From: JBLHRE01 sp047625765 | GTDB taxonomy: Bacteria > Bacteroidota > Bacteroidia > Flavobacteriales > JBLHRE01 | Reading direction: 5' to 3' | DNA: 25,061 nt | Assembly (NCBI GenBank): GCA_047625765.1 | Contig: JBLHRE010000011.1 | Coordinates: 1-25,061 of the forward strand | Part shown: positions 7,514-15,663 of the stretch, piece after piece | How positions within the stretch are numbered: the stretch's first letter is position 1 | Layout of the letters: the number at the start of each line of letters is the position of its first letter | Position numbers and translations under genes: made by a program | Notes under the pieces: model-generated | Seen by the model: only the letters and a program-made list of their open reading frames with translations | The model's database searches: none | Told to the model about the DNA's origin: nothing

Positions 7514-10303
7514 ATGGAATATCGCTTCGAAGAAATAGAAAGTAAATGGCAACAATTTTGGGCTGATAAGAAAACCTATCAGGCCGAAAAAGATAGTAAA
7601 AAGCCAAAATATTATGTGCTAGATATGTTCCCTTACCCATCTGGAGCAGGCTTACATGTTGGTCACCCATTGGGATATATTGCCTCTGATATTTATGCGC
7701 GTTACAAAAGACATAAAGGGTTTAATGTTTTGCATCCAGGAGGCTACGATGCTTTTGGATTGCCAGCAGAACAATATGCCATCCAAACAGGTCAACATCC
7801 TGCAGTAACTACCGAAACAAATATTGCACGTTACCGCCAGCAATTAGATAAGATTGGTTTTTCTTTTGATTGGAGTAGGGAGGTGCGCACTTGCGAACCA
7901 AGTTATTACAAATGGACCCAGTGGATTTTTAAGCAATTGTTTAATTCTTGGTACAACAAGGGCAAAAACAAAGCAGTTGATATAAATATACTCCATAATC
8001 AATTCGAAAATAAAGGAACCAAAGGTTTAAATGCTGCTTGCGAAGAAGAACAAAACTTTACAGCCGCAGAATGGAAAGCTTTTGATGCAACAGAAAAAGC
8101 TAGAATTCTTTCCAATTATAGGTTGGCATATCGTGCAGAAAGTACGGTAAACTGGTGTCCAGCATTGGGGACAGTATTGGCCAACGATGAGGTAAAAGAG
8201 GGTCTTTCTGAAAGGGGAGGACATCCAGTTATTCAAAAGAAAATGATGCAGTGGAGCATGCGTATAACAGCATATGCGCAACGATTGCTAGATGGATTGA
8301 ATGATATCGAATGGGCAGACTCTTTAAAAGAAACGCAGCGCAATTGGATTGGAAGATCGGAAGGAGCAACGGTGCGTTTTGCTTTAAAGGACCATCCAGA
8401 AAATATTGAAGTTTTTACAACCAGGCCCGATACTGTTTTTGGTGTTGGATTTATGACATTGGCTCCGGAGCATGAGTTGGTAAATAAAATTACGACTACA
8501 CAATATAAAGAAGCGGTTGAAGCGTACAAACAAAAAGCTGCTGGACGTTCGGAAAGAGAACGTATGGCTGATGTGAAAACCATATCAGGACAATTTACAG
8601 GAGCATATGCAAAGCATCCATTTACAGGAAAAGATATACCTGTTTGGATTGGAGATTATGTTTTAGCTAGCTATGGAACAGGGGCTGTAATGGCTGTTCC
8701 TGGTCACGATAGTAGAGACTGGGCATTTGCTAAGCATTTCGATTTGCCTATAATTGAGGTTGTAGCAGGCGGAAATACAGAAGAAGAAGCCTTTGAGGCG
8801 AAAGCTGGAACATTGGTAAATTCTGATTTCTTGAATGGATTGGATATTAAAGCTGCCCAGGCTAAAATTATTGATGCTTTAGAGGAGAAAGAAATAGGCG
8901 AAGGCAAAATCAATTATAGATTACGCGATGCTGTTTTTGGGCGTCAGCGTTATTGGGGAGAGCCTATTCCTGTGTATTTCGAAAACGGTGTTGCCAAATT
9001 GGTAAAAGACGAGCACTTACCATTAGAGTTACCCGAAGTAGATAAGTATTTACCTACAGAAGATGGCGAGCCTCCATTGGCAAGAGCCACTACTTGGCAT
9101 TATCATCCAGAAAAAGGAGTGGTTCCCGAAGAAGAAGGTTTTCCATTGGAAACCACTACTATGCCAGGTTGGGCGGGATCGTCTTGGTATTTTATGCGCT
9201 ACATGGATGCGCAGAACGATGTGAATTTCGCAAGCTCTGAGGCTATTAATTACTGGCAAGATGTTGATTTATATATGGGTGGAGCAGAACATGCTACAGG
9301 CCATTTATTGTATGCGCGTTTTTGGCATAAATTCTTTGCCGATAGAAATTGGACAGGAACAGAAGAGCCGTTTAAAAAGCTAATCAATCAAGGAATGATA
9401 CAAGGGACAAGTGCCTTTGTATACCGTATAAATGGCAGCAACACTTTTGTTTCTAAAGGATTAAAATCGGCACATGAATCAACGGCTATACATGTTGATA
9501 TAAATTTTGTTGACAATAACGAATTGGATACAGAAGCATTTAAAAATTGGAGATCGGAATTTGCTGATGCAGAATTTATCTTGGAAGATGGAAAATACAT
9601 CTGCGGTGCTGAGGTAGAGAAAATGTCCAAATCCAAATTCAATGTGGTTACACCCGATAGCATTATCGAAAAATATGGTGCGGATACGCTGCGGATGTAC
9701 GAAATGTTCTTGGGGCCTTTAGAACAGTCAAAACCTTGGAACACCAACGGAATTTCTGGAGTTTATAATTTCATTAAAAAACTTTGGAGGCTTTATAATA
9801 TAGGCGAAAACGGAGCCGAATTAAGCACCGAAAGACCCTCTAAAGAATCGCTTAAAACATTACATAAAACCATTAAAAAGGTAGCCGAAGATGTTGAGGC
9901 ATTTTCTTTCAACACAACGGTAAGTACCTTTATGATTTGTGTAAACGAGCTGATGGAGCAAAAATGCAATCACAAGGCAATTTTAGAGCCCTTGGCTATT
10001 TTGGTATCGCCATATGCACCGCACCTTGCCGAAGAATTGTGGGCGCAATTGGGGAATAACGAAACCATTGTTTATGTAGATTTCCCTGAGTTTGACGAAC
10101 ATCATTTGGTCGAAAACTCGCATGCATACCCTGTATCATTTAACGGGAAAATGCGTTTTAAAATGGAGTTATCTTTAAGTCTTTCTCCTAAAGAAGTAGA
10201 GGATATTGTTCTGGCTTCGGAGCAGGCACAAAAATATTTAGAAGGTAACAGCCCTAAAAAGGTGATTGTGGTACCCAAAAAGATTGTAAACGTTGTACTT
10301 TAA
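7514..10303 (+). CDS. leuS: Leucyl-tRNA synthetase, class I
   Basis: LeuRS charges tRNA(Leu) and edits mischarged isoleucine, methionine and norvaline. The 929-residue product has the HIGH motif as HVGH (48-51) in MFPYPSGAGLHVGHPLGY and the KMSKS loop at 703-707. The CP1 editing domain is intact, with the threonine-rich TTRPDTVFG and the GTGAVMAVPGHDSRD segment holding the conserved editing aspartate. The protein is about 60-70 residues longer than E. coli LeuRS. Extra sequence is visible at about 157-195 (around NILHNQFENKGTKGLNAACEEEQ) before TVNWCPALGTVLAN, and again ahead of KMSKS (about 650-690). The gene has its own promoter-like site. The DUF3108 gene begins 26 bases after the stop and is probably cotranscribed. 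Confidence 0.97.
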   Translation: MEYRFEEIESKWQQFWADKKTYQAEKDSKKPKYYVLDMFPYPSGAGLHVGHPLGYIASDIYARYKRHKGFNVLHPGGYDAFGLPAEQYAIQTGQHPAVTTETNIARYRQQLDKIGFSFDWSREVRTCEPSYYKWTQWIFKQLFNSWYNKGKNKAVDINILHNQFENKGTKGLNAACEEEQNFTAAEWKAFDATEKARILSNYRLAYRAESTVNWCPALGTVLANDEVKEGLSERGGHPVIQKKMMQWSMRITAYAQRLLDGLNDIEWADSLKETQRNWIGRSEGATVRFALKDHPENIEVFTTRPDTVFGVGFMTLAPEHELVNKITTTQYKEAVEAYKQKAAGRSERERMADVKTISGQFTGAYAKHPFTGKDIPVWIGDYVLASYGTGAVMAVPGHDSRDWAFAKHFDLPIIEVVAGGNTEEEAFEAKAGTLVNSDFLNGLDIKAAQAKIIDALEEKEIGEGKINYRLRDAVFGRQRYWGEPIPVYFENGVAKLVKDEHLPLELPEVDKYLPTEDGEPPLARATTWHYHPEKGVVPEEEGFPLETTTMPGWAGSSWYFMRYMDAQNDVNFASSEAINYWQDVDLYMGGAEHATGHLLYARFWHKFFADRNWTGTEEPFKKLINQGMIQGTSAFVYRINGSNTFVSKGLKSAHESTAIHVDINFVDNNELDTEAFKNWRSEFADAEFILEDGKYICGAEVEKMSKSKFNVVTPDSIIEKYGADTLRMYEMFLGPLEQSKPWNTNGISGVYNFIKKLWRLYNIGENGAELSTERPSKESLKTLHKTIKKVAEDVEAFSFNTTVSTFMICVNELMEQKCNHKAILEPLAILVSPYAPHLAEELWAQLGNNETIVYVDFPEFDEHHLVENSHAYPVSFNGKMRFKMELSLSLSPKEVEDIVLASEQAQKYLEGNSPKKVIVVPKKIVNVVL

Positions 10304-10329
10304 TTTTTTGGCGGAATTTTAGAAAGGGT

Positions 10330-11160
10330 ATGGGAAAACTACGAGTTATGAGAAATTTAATTATAGGCTGCGTAATGGGTTTGGGCTTAATTACAAGCTC
10401 GGCTCAAGGTCTGGAATCTGACACATTACCGGTGCCCTTAAAACCTAAAGCTATAAACAATGCTTTTACTGTTGGAGAGCACTTAAAATACCGTATTCAT
10501 TACGGAATTATTGATGCAGGGGAAGCAGAGCTAAGAGTGCATAGCATAGAAAATAAACAAGGTAGATCTGCTTATAAAGTGAGCGGAATAGGAAGGTCTG
10601 TTGGGATGTTTAAATGGTTTATGGATGTAAGAGATTACTACGAAACCTATATCGACTCTAACGAAATAATTCCTTTAGAGTTTATACGCGATGTAAAAGA
10701 GGGTTCTTATACCAATAAAGAACATTCGATATTCGACCCAATTAATAACACGGTGCATCCTAAAAAGAATCCAAAAGATACCATGCGCTTAAATGTGGGG
10801 GTGCAAGATTTACTATCGGCATTTTACTACGCCCGTTGTTTGGATTTTTCTAACCTTACCTATGGCGATGAGTTTCCGGTTGAGGTGTATTTAGACAAAG
10901 AGACTTTTCCGATGAACCTGAAGTATGTTGGCGAGGAAACTCTTAAAACAAGTAAAGGGAAGTTTAATTGTTTGATTTTTAAACCAATGGTGCAAGAGGG
11001 TAGGGTGTTTAGAGAAGAAGAAGGAATGACCATTTGGGTAAGTAACGATAAAAATAGGGTGCCAATTAGAGTAGAAACAGAACTATTTGTAGGTAGTTTA
11101 AGGATGGATATAGAGTCTTATCAGGGGCTTAAACATCCTTTAACAAACAATAGAAAGTAA
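10330..11160 (+). CDS. Exported DUF3108-domain protein
   Basis: The 276-residue product begins with a signal peptide: basic start, hydrophobic stretch NLIIGCVMGLGLITSS, probable cleavage after about residue 28. The mature part opens with FTVGEHLKYRIHYGIIDAGEAEL, then KVSGIGRSVGMFKWFMDVRDYYETYID, which is the wording of DUF3108 proteins, predicted beta-rich periplasmic or outer-membrane-associated proteins with no established function. The C-terminal part GKFNCLIFKPMVQEGRVF...GMTIWVSNDKNRVPIRVET also fits this family. An internal ATG at 10348 (MRNLIIG) would give a more typical signal peptide, so the true start is uncertain between 10330 and 10348. The gene sits 26 bases after leuS and is closed by a strong terminator. 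Confidence 0.82.
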   Translation: MGKLRVMRNLIIGCVMGLGLITSSAQGLESDTLPVPLKPKAINNAFTVGEHLKYRIHYGIIDAGEAELRVHSIENKQGRSAYKVSGIGRSVGMFKWFMDVRDYYETYIDSNEIIPLEFIRDVKEGSYTNKEHSIFDPINNTVHPKKNPKDTMRLNVGVQDLLSAFYYARCLDFSNLTYGDEFPVEVYLDKETFPMNLKYVGEETLKTSKGKFNCLIFKPMVQEGRVFREEEGMTIWVSNDKNRVPIRVETELFVGSLRMDIESYQGLKHPLTNNRK

Positions 11161-11162
11161 GT

Positions 11163-11190
11163 AAAAAGGGCCCCTTTGGCCCTTTTTTTT
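11163..11190 (+). terminator. Rho-independent terminator after the leuS-DUF3108 unit
   Basis: AAAAAGGGCC, loop CCTTT, GGCCCTTTTT, and more T residues. The 10-base stem begins two bases after the DUF3108 stop. It lies only 28 bases ahead of kynA, so kynA either relies on readthrough or on a promoter overlapping this hairpin. Confidence 0.92.
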
Positions 11191-11217
11191 AAATTGCAAG
11201 ATTAAATCAAACAAAGG

Positions 11218-12174
11218 ATGGAATTTAAGCCAGAAATTACAGATAAGATTAAGGAGCTGCAAGAGAAGTATGATGTTATGGGCCAGGATCTTGGCGCATA
11301 TCTAGACGGGCTTTTGTATTCCAATTATCTGTCTTATTGGGATTATACTCATTTAGATACCTTGCTGTCTTTACAGAATCCAAGAACAGATTTTCCGGAC
11401 GAGGAAATCTTTATCATGTACCATCAAATTACCGAGCTATACTTTAAATTGTGTTTACACGAGATGAAGCAAATCGGTGAGAAAGAAAAGTTGAATGGAG
11501 CCTTTTTATTGGAAAGAGTAGGGCGTATCAATAGATATTTCCAGTCCTTGACACAATCGTTCGAGGTTATGGTACAGGGAATGGATAAAGAGCAGTTCTT
11601 AAAATTTAGAATGACATTATTGCCAGCTTCAGGATTCCAATCGGCACAGTACCGTAAAATTGAAATTGGAGCAACAGATTTCCATAACCTTGTTGCGCTT
11701 GACGAACGCCATGCTTTCTCCGAAGAATCGACTATCGAAGAAATGTATGGGCACATGTATTGGATGCGTGGCGCGACAGAACTGCAAACCGGAAAGAAGA
11801 CTTTGACGCTTAAGCAATTCGAAAAAAAATATAATAAAGACTTGTACGAATTTGCAAATGTATCTGCCAACACAAACATTTGGAACCGTTACAAAAGCAT
11901 AAGTAAAGAAGAACAAGGTAATCCAGAATTGATTGAGGCCTTAAGAACCTTAGATACTTTGGTAAACGTAAATTGGCCCTTGGCACATTACAAATCGGCT
12001 GTGCGTTACTTACAAAGAGAGCCGGAAGAAATAGCTGCAACAGGCGGCACAAACTGGCAGAAATACCTGCCTCCTCGTTTTCAAAAAAGAATTTTTTATC
12101 CATCGCTTTGGACAGAAAAAGAAATTGAAGAATGGGGTAAATATTGGGTGAAACAAGCATTAAAAAATGACTAG
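11218..12174 (+). CDS. kynA: Tryptophan 2,3-dioxygenase (heme-dependent)
   Basis: The enzyme opens the indole ring of L-tryptophan with O2 to give N-formylkynurenine, the first step of the kynurenine pathway. The 318-residue product shows the family blocks in order: YSNYLSYWDYTHLDTLLSLQ (34-53), DEEIFIMYHQITELYFK (61-77) with H69 at the active site, FRMTLLPASGFQSAQYR (130-146) with substrate-carboxylate R131, and PLAHYKSAVRYL with H257 as the probable proximal heme ligand. T275 in ATGGT contacts the substrate amino group in the family. Length fits (280-320 in bacteria). The gene overlaps the M23 peptidase gene by eight bases, so the two are cotranscribed although functionally unrelated as far as I can see. 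KynB and KynU are not in the window. Confidence 0.95.
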   Translation: MEFKPEITDKIKELQEKYDVMGQDLGAYLDGLLYSNYLSYWDYTHLDTLLSLQNPRTDFPDEEIFIMYHQITELYFKLCLHEMKQIGEKEKLNGAFLLERVGRINRYFQSLTQSFEVMVQGMDKEQFLKFRMTLLPASGFQSAQYRKIEIGATDFHNLVALDERHAFSEESTIEEMYGHMYWMRGATELQTGKKTLTLKQFEKKYNKDLYEFANVSANTNIWNRYKSISKEEQGNPELIEALRTLDTLVNVNWPLAHYKSAVRYLQREPEEIAATGGTNWQKYLPPRFQKRIFYPSLWTEKEIEEWGKYWVKQALKND

Positions 12175-13459
12175 AAGACGTGTCTTAAAAAATCCAGTAA
12201 TACTTACTTTTATTGCTGGTATAATTCTTTTTATTACTTGGATTATTTGGCCTAGTGCTAAGGAGCCGGGTGAACAATGGGATGCCGAAAATGGCATGAC
12301 AGATTCTTTTTTTGAAGAAGACGAAATACCTGTCGAAGTGATAGAAGAGTATGCCTATGGCTACCAGCTGTCTAACTATACCATATTTGAGGATAACATT
12401 AAACCAGGCGAAAGTTTAGGGAATCTGCTAACGCAGCACAAAATAACTTTTGCAGAGGTCGATCAGATTGCCAGAATGTCTCGTGAGGTTTTTGACTTGC
12501 GTAGAATGGCGGCTGGTAGACCATACACATTGCTACTTGAAAACGATTCTATTGGTAGAGCCGTTGCATTTATTTACTGTGCCACGCCTACCGCGTATGT
12601 AGTCTATCACTTTAAAGACTCTCTGGATGTTTACGAAAAAGAACGCGAAATAATTATTAAAGAGCGTGAAGCATCTGGGGTAATTACGAGCTCCCTATAC
12701 GAAACCATTTTAGAGTATGATTTAAGCCCTGCTTTACCAGGGGCTATTTCAGAGATTTATGCTTGGACCATTGACTTCTTCCGAATACAGAAAGGAGATA
12801 AGTTTAAAGTGATTTTTGACGAGCGTTATGTAGACGGAGAGTTTATTGGAATAGGCTTGATAAAGGCAGTAATGTTCGAACATGCAAACGAAGAGTTTTA
12901 TTCGTTCTATTTTGAGGAAAATGAATTGTTTGGAGATTATTTCGATGAGGAAGGGAAAACCCTAAGAAGGGTGTTTTTAAAGGCGCCAGTAAACTTTAGC
13001 CGTATTAGCTCGCGCTATTCAGGAAACAGGTATCACCCAGTGTTAAAACGTTGGAAATCGCATTTAGGAACAGATTACGCAGCTCCAAGAGGTACACCAA
13101 TTGTTAGTACGGCAAATGGAACTGTTATCGAAGCCAAATACAAAAAGAACAACGGGAACTATGTTAAGATTCGCCATAACCGAACTTATACTACCCAATA
13201 TCTGCACATGACCAAAATAGGTAAAGGCATTAGAAAAGGAACCTTTGTAAAACAAGGGCAAGTTATTGGCTATGTAGGAAGTACGGGACTAGCAACAGGG
13301 CCACATGTCTGTTACCGTTTCTGGAAGAATGGCAAACAAGTAGATCCTTACAAACAAAAATTACCACCATCAGATCCTATTAAAAAGGAAAACATGGAGC
13401 GCTATAAAAAGCATATGAATCCTTTTGTAGAGCGATTAGAAAATATAAAATTCAAGTAA
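12167..13459 (+). CDS. Membrane-anchored M23 (LytM-type) peptidoglycan endopeptidase, MepM/OapA-like architecture
   Basis: The 430-residue product has an N-terminal transmembrane segment (about 12-30, PVILTFIAGIILFITWIIW), an OapA/LysM-like middle region beginning near IKPGESLGNLLTQHKIT (about 83-99), and a C-terminal M23 domain. Zinc-site residues are visible as H299 and D303 in HLGTD and a mid-domain H347 in YLHM. The final motif, usually HxH, reads H380-V-C382 in GLATGPHVCYRF, so the third zinc ligand would be cysteine. M23 enzymes of this architecture cut peptide cross-links so that the sacculus can grow, and the anchor places the enzyme in the periplasm. The start overlaps kynA by eight bases. 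The gene ends at the bidirectional terminator. The family call is firm; activity depends on whether Cys382 can replace histidine. Confidence 0.9.
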   Translation: MTRRRVLKNPVILTFIAGIILFITWIIWPSAKEPGEQWDAENGMTDSFFEEDEIPVEVIEEYAYGYQLSNYTIFEDNIKPGESLGNLLTQHKITFAEVDQIARMSREVFDLRRMAAGRPYTLLLENDSIGRAVAFIYCATPTAYVVYHFKDSLDVYEKEREIIIKEREASGVITSSLYETILEYDLSPALPGAISEIYAWTIDFFRIQKGDKFKVIFDERYVDGEFIGIGLIKAVMFEHANEEFYSFYFEENELFGDYFDEEGKTLRRVFLKAPVNFSRISSRYSGNRYHPVLKRWKSHLGTDYAAPRGTPIVSTANGTVIEAKYKKNNGNYVKIRHNRTYTTQYLHMTKIGKGIRKGTFVKQGQVIGYVGSTGLATGPHVCYRFWKNGKQVDPYKQKLPPSDPIKKENMERYKKHMNPFVERLENIKFK

Positions 13460-13463
13460 AATT

Positions 13464-13493
13464 AAAGAGGCGAACAGAAATGTTCGCCTCTTT
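13464..13493. terminator. Bidirectional terminator between convergent M23 peptidase and amidase genes
   Basis: A 13-base perfect stem AAAGAGGCGAACA / TGTTCGCCTCTTT closes a GAAA tetraloop. T-rich tails follow on the plus strand (TTTTGTTATTTTTT) and on the minus strand, and the hairpin fills the 36-base gap between the two stop codons. Its inner 20 bases recur exactly at 18993-19012. Confidence 0.92.
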
Positions 13494-13495
13494 TG

Positions 13496-14335
13496 TTATT
13501 TTTTCAACCATTTGCTGCCTACCCAGCCTTCGGTTACTCGCCTAACTTTAGACCAATTTCCTTCTGTTTTTAGGATTTTCACAACGGTACCTTTTGGTAA
13601 GGGATTGGCTACTTTAGAGGCACTTCCATTGGCTTGCGAGCGGATATTCAAGGCATCAGCAGTAACCATAGCAAAACCATTATCAATGGCTTCTTCCTCT
13701 TCGTCCGTAGGCCCTTCATCATCTTTTCTGCCTTGCATTATTTTCTCTGCCATTTTTTGAAGCGGAAATGCAGGGCCTGGATCTGTTTTGCGTGTAGGAG
13801 CAATGTCTTCGTGTCCTACAATTTCGGTAATTGCATAATGTGCCTTAATAACCAAGCAAATTGCTTCTACCGTTTCAATTTGTTCTGCAGTGTAGGCTTC
13901 CCAAGCCATTTCAGAGGTCTTGTTTTTATGTGTGGCCAAAACAATATTTTCTGGAGCAATCTTTTTTCCAAAATAGGTGTAATAACCATCGACCCTTTTC
14001 TCAAGAATTCCGGCATTGTCTATTTCAATACCAAGACTAAATCGGTTTAAGCTACTGCGCCCTTTCCAGCTGCTTTTGCCAGCATGCCAAGCAATGGTGT
14101 TAAACGGAACCAATTGTACTATTTCGCCATCTTTACCAACAACCAAATGGGCTGAAGCTTTTGCTTCTGGTTTCAATAACCACCGTACGGACGACTCTAA
14201 AGACCCTCCAGCAGTATAGTGTATAACAATGGTGTCTGGTTGGCCAGAGCCAAAAGCACCCGAAGTATTGGGAGATTTTTGAAAGCTGATAATTTCCTTT
14301 GCCTCAGCTTCTAGTTTGTGGTTTTTGATTTTCAT
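13496..14335 (-). CDS. N-acetylmuramoyl-L-alanine amidase (Amidase_2) with C-terminal SH3b domain, endolysin-like
   Basis: The 279-residue product has an AmpD/T7-lysozyme type amidase domain (about 32-200) that cleaves the bond between N-acetylmuramic acid and L-alanine. The probable zinc ligands are H39 (VIHYTAGG), H175 (VGHEDIAP) and D185 (KTDPGP), with K183 beside it. WHAGKSSWKGRSSLNRFSLGIEI (83-105) is the substrate-site region. An acidic linker (205-218) leads to a bacterial SH3 domain (about 223-279, ALNIRSQANGSASKVANPL...GWVGSKWLKK) expected to bind cell wall. There is no signal peptide, so export would need a holin or lysis. The upstream holin-like gene shares one base with the start (TAATG). 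This two-gene order is that of a phage lysis cassette. A cytoplasmic recycling amidase is an alternative, but the SH3b domain argues against it. Confidence 0.9.
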   Translation of the reverse strand: MKIKNHKLEAEAKEIISFQKSPNTSGAFGSGQPDTIVIHYTAGGSLESSVRWLLKPEAKASAHLVVGKDGEIVQLVPFNTIAWHAGKSSWKGRSSLNRFSLGIEIDNAGILEKRVDGYYTYFGKKIAPENIVLATHKNKTSEMAWEAYTAEQIETVEAICLVIKAHYAITEIVGHEDIAPTRKTDPGPAFPLQKMAEKIMQGRKDDEGPTDEEEEAIDNGFAMVTADALNIRSQANGSASKVANPLPKGTVVKILKTEGNWSKVRRVTEGWVGSKWLKK

Positions 14336-14832
14336 TATCCTACGCTGTTAGGGTCCTTATTTATTTTATGCGCATTAGATCCTGTCGCTAAATTGGTCAG
14401 CTTGTTAACGGTGCCTAATTTCTCGGCAGTTCTACCCGCACCATAAATCCCTACAACAGTCGTCCAGGCATACCAGAACTCTGGAGGTAAAACTATTTTT
14501 GGGGCTGTATTGCCGCCAATAGCTGCAATTATTGGAACAATAATATAGGCTATGGAAATAAAAATAAGGCCAGCATAAATAATGGTGGGTCTTGCGCGCT
14601 TTGTAAACGTATCGCCATGCACCATTTCTGCCTTTATAATTTCTGCCCGGGCATCTAGTGCTTTCTGATAGCTTTCTTCTACGGCTTTTTCTGCTTGAAC
14701 GATTTGTCCTTGCATTTCAATTTTAAACTGTTGTTTCTCTTCTTTACTCAGCGTAAATTTATCTACAACATTAGAGAGAGTGTCTATTAAGTTTGACGCT
14801 CCTCCGCTAAACAAGTTGGTAAGTACTGACAT
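14335..14832 (-). CDS. Holin-like protein of the 3TM/gene-transfer-agent holin type
   Basis: The 165-residue product has a long charged helical N-terminal part (about 20-72, with coiled-coil character in KEEKQQFKIEMQGQIVQAEKAVEE), then FTKRARPTIIYAGLIFISIA, a hydrophobic segment at about 82-106, and a second at about 119-135 before a polar tail. The basic-R-P-aromatic entry to the first membrane helix and the overall layout match the family described as holin of 3TMs for gene-transfer-agent release; I see only two clear membrane segments. Holins make inner-membrane lesions that let an unexported endolysin reach the wall. Direct coupling to the amidase gene supports that reading. No other phage gene is near. 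Function as a true holin is inferred. Confidence 0.68.
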   Translation of the reverse strand: MSVLTNLFSGGASNLIDTLSNVVDKFTLSKEEKQQFKIEMQGQIVQAEKAVEESYQKALDARAEIIKAEMVHGDTFTKRARPTIIYAGLIFISIAYIIVPIIAAIGGNTAPKIVLPPEFWYAWTTVVGIYGAGRTAEKLGTVNKLTNLATGSNAHKINKDPNSVG

Positions 14833-15118
14833 GATTTCGGATTTTATGTGTTTTGGTTTACAGAGGTTGAGAAGTTAAGGGTACTATTTGCAATAGGTAT
14901 ACTAAGATAGTAAAAACTTAATTGCAGCCATTAAAATAATGTCTGAAAGAATATTGGCAACCTAAACGCAAATCGAAGATTAGCCTTATTCATTAAAAAT
15001 GATTGTGTAGTTTTATAGCAACTAACTGAAACCAGGGATTGCTTGAGATTATTTTAAGCCCTTCTGTAGGTTCCAAGAAGGCTATTTACAAAACTCTACC
15101 ATTGACTCAACAGGGGTC
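14833..15118. other. Spacer between the holin-like gene and the orphan ORF
   Basis: I see no convincing gene, RNA or terminator. No TAnnTTTG match points at the holin-like gene. From 15047 the plus-strand frame of the following ORF is already open (a TGA lies at 15044-15046) but contains no ATG or GTG. Confidence 0.5.
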
Positions 15119-15607
15119 TTGTTATCCAAAAGGAAATGGCAAAATTTTATTCTTGAAGAGGACACCAGCAATTTATTTTCTTTAAAAACAGATGGACAAA
15201 ATAGTGAAGTTATTGGTCAAGTAAAACTGCAAAATCTTAAAAGCACTTCGCTTTTTAATAAAATAGAGATAAACAATCAAGAGAAAGAAATAAAAGTATT
15301 TAAGCTATATCCTGATAGTGCAGAATTACGATCTACTAAGGATCTCTCAGATTTACAGCTACCCTTCGAAATAAAAGTGTTTCAAGGCTCTCGATTTAGT
15401 ATTCTGCCATTAGATCCAGGAAAAGCACCATTTGTTGATAACGAACAAATTGTGAAACGAACATCCTATGTAATTCCTTTTACTACAGGGTATGCATATA
15501 TTGTGTTTTTAGAACAGGCCAGAAGTCATATAAAGCCAAATACAAACCACGAACGCTTTTCTAAATGGCTGGTAAAAAAGATCGATTTGCGTTTAGATAA
15601 AAATTAA
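15119..15607 (+). CDS. Hypothetical protein, start uncertain (TTG or missing 5' end)
   Basis: I do not recognise this protein. The frame is open from 15047 to the TAA at 15605-15607 (186 codons). It contains no ATG or GTG; the only plausible start is TTG at 15119, giving 162 residues with no other methionine. There is no signal peptide or membrane segment. Composition is ordinary and soluble, with alternating hydrophobic/charged stretches such as FEIKVFQGSRFSILPL and RTSYVIPFTTGYAYIVFLEQ that look like beta-strands. The residues encoded before the TTG (GYLQNSTIDSTGVL) also read like protein, so a truncated gene that lost its start is a real alternative. The stop codon lies inside the terminator hairpin of the opposite-strand gene. 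Confidence 0.5.
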   Translation: MLSKRKWQNFILEEDTSNLFSLKTDGQNSEVIGQVKLQNLKSTSLFNKIEINNQEKEIKVFKLYPDSAELRSTKDLSDLQLPFEIKVFQGSRFSILPLDPGKAPFVDNEQIVKRTSYVIPFTTGYAYIVFLEQARSHIKPNTNHERFSKWLVKKIDLRLDKN

Positions 15608-15638
15608 GAAGAGATTCCTTTATAGAATCTCTTCTTAA
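15604..15638 (-). terminator. Terminator of the propeller/amidohydrolase gene
   Basis: A 14-base perfect stem TTAAGAAGAGATTC / GAATCTCTTCTTAA with a 7-base loop. A T-rich tail (TTTTTATC) follows on the minus strand, so it serves mainly the minus-strand gene that stops at 15664. On the plus strand the stem contains the stop of the orphan ORF and is followed by AAAATC instead of a T tract. Confidence 0.75.
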
Positions 15639-15663
15639 AAATCGTAGCGATAGTGTTTGAAAT

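Noticed and set aside
11424..12160. Several minus-strand frames of 95-151 codons antisense to kynA
   Set aside because: They mirror the codon structure of kynA, have no recognisable motif, and overlap one another.
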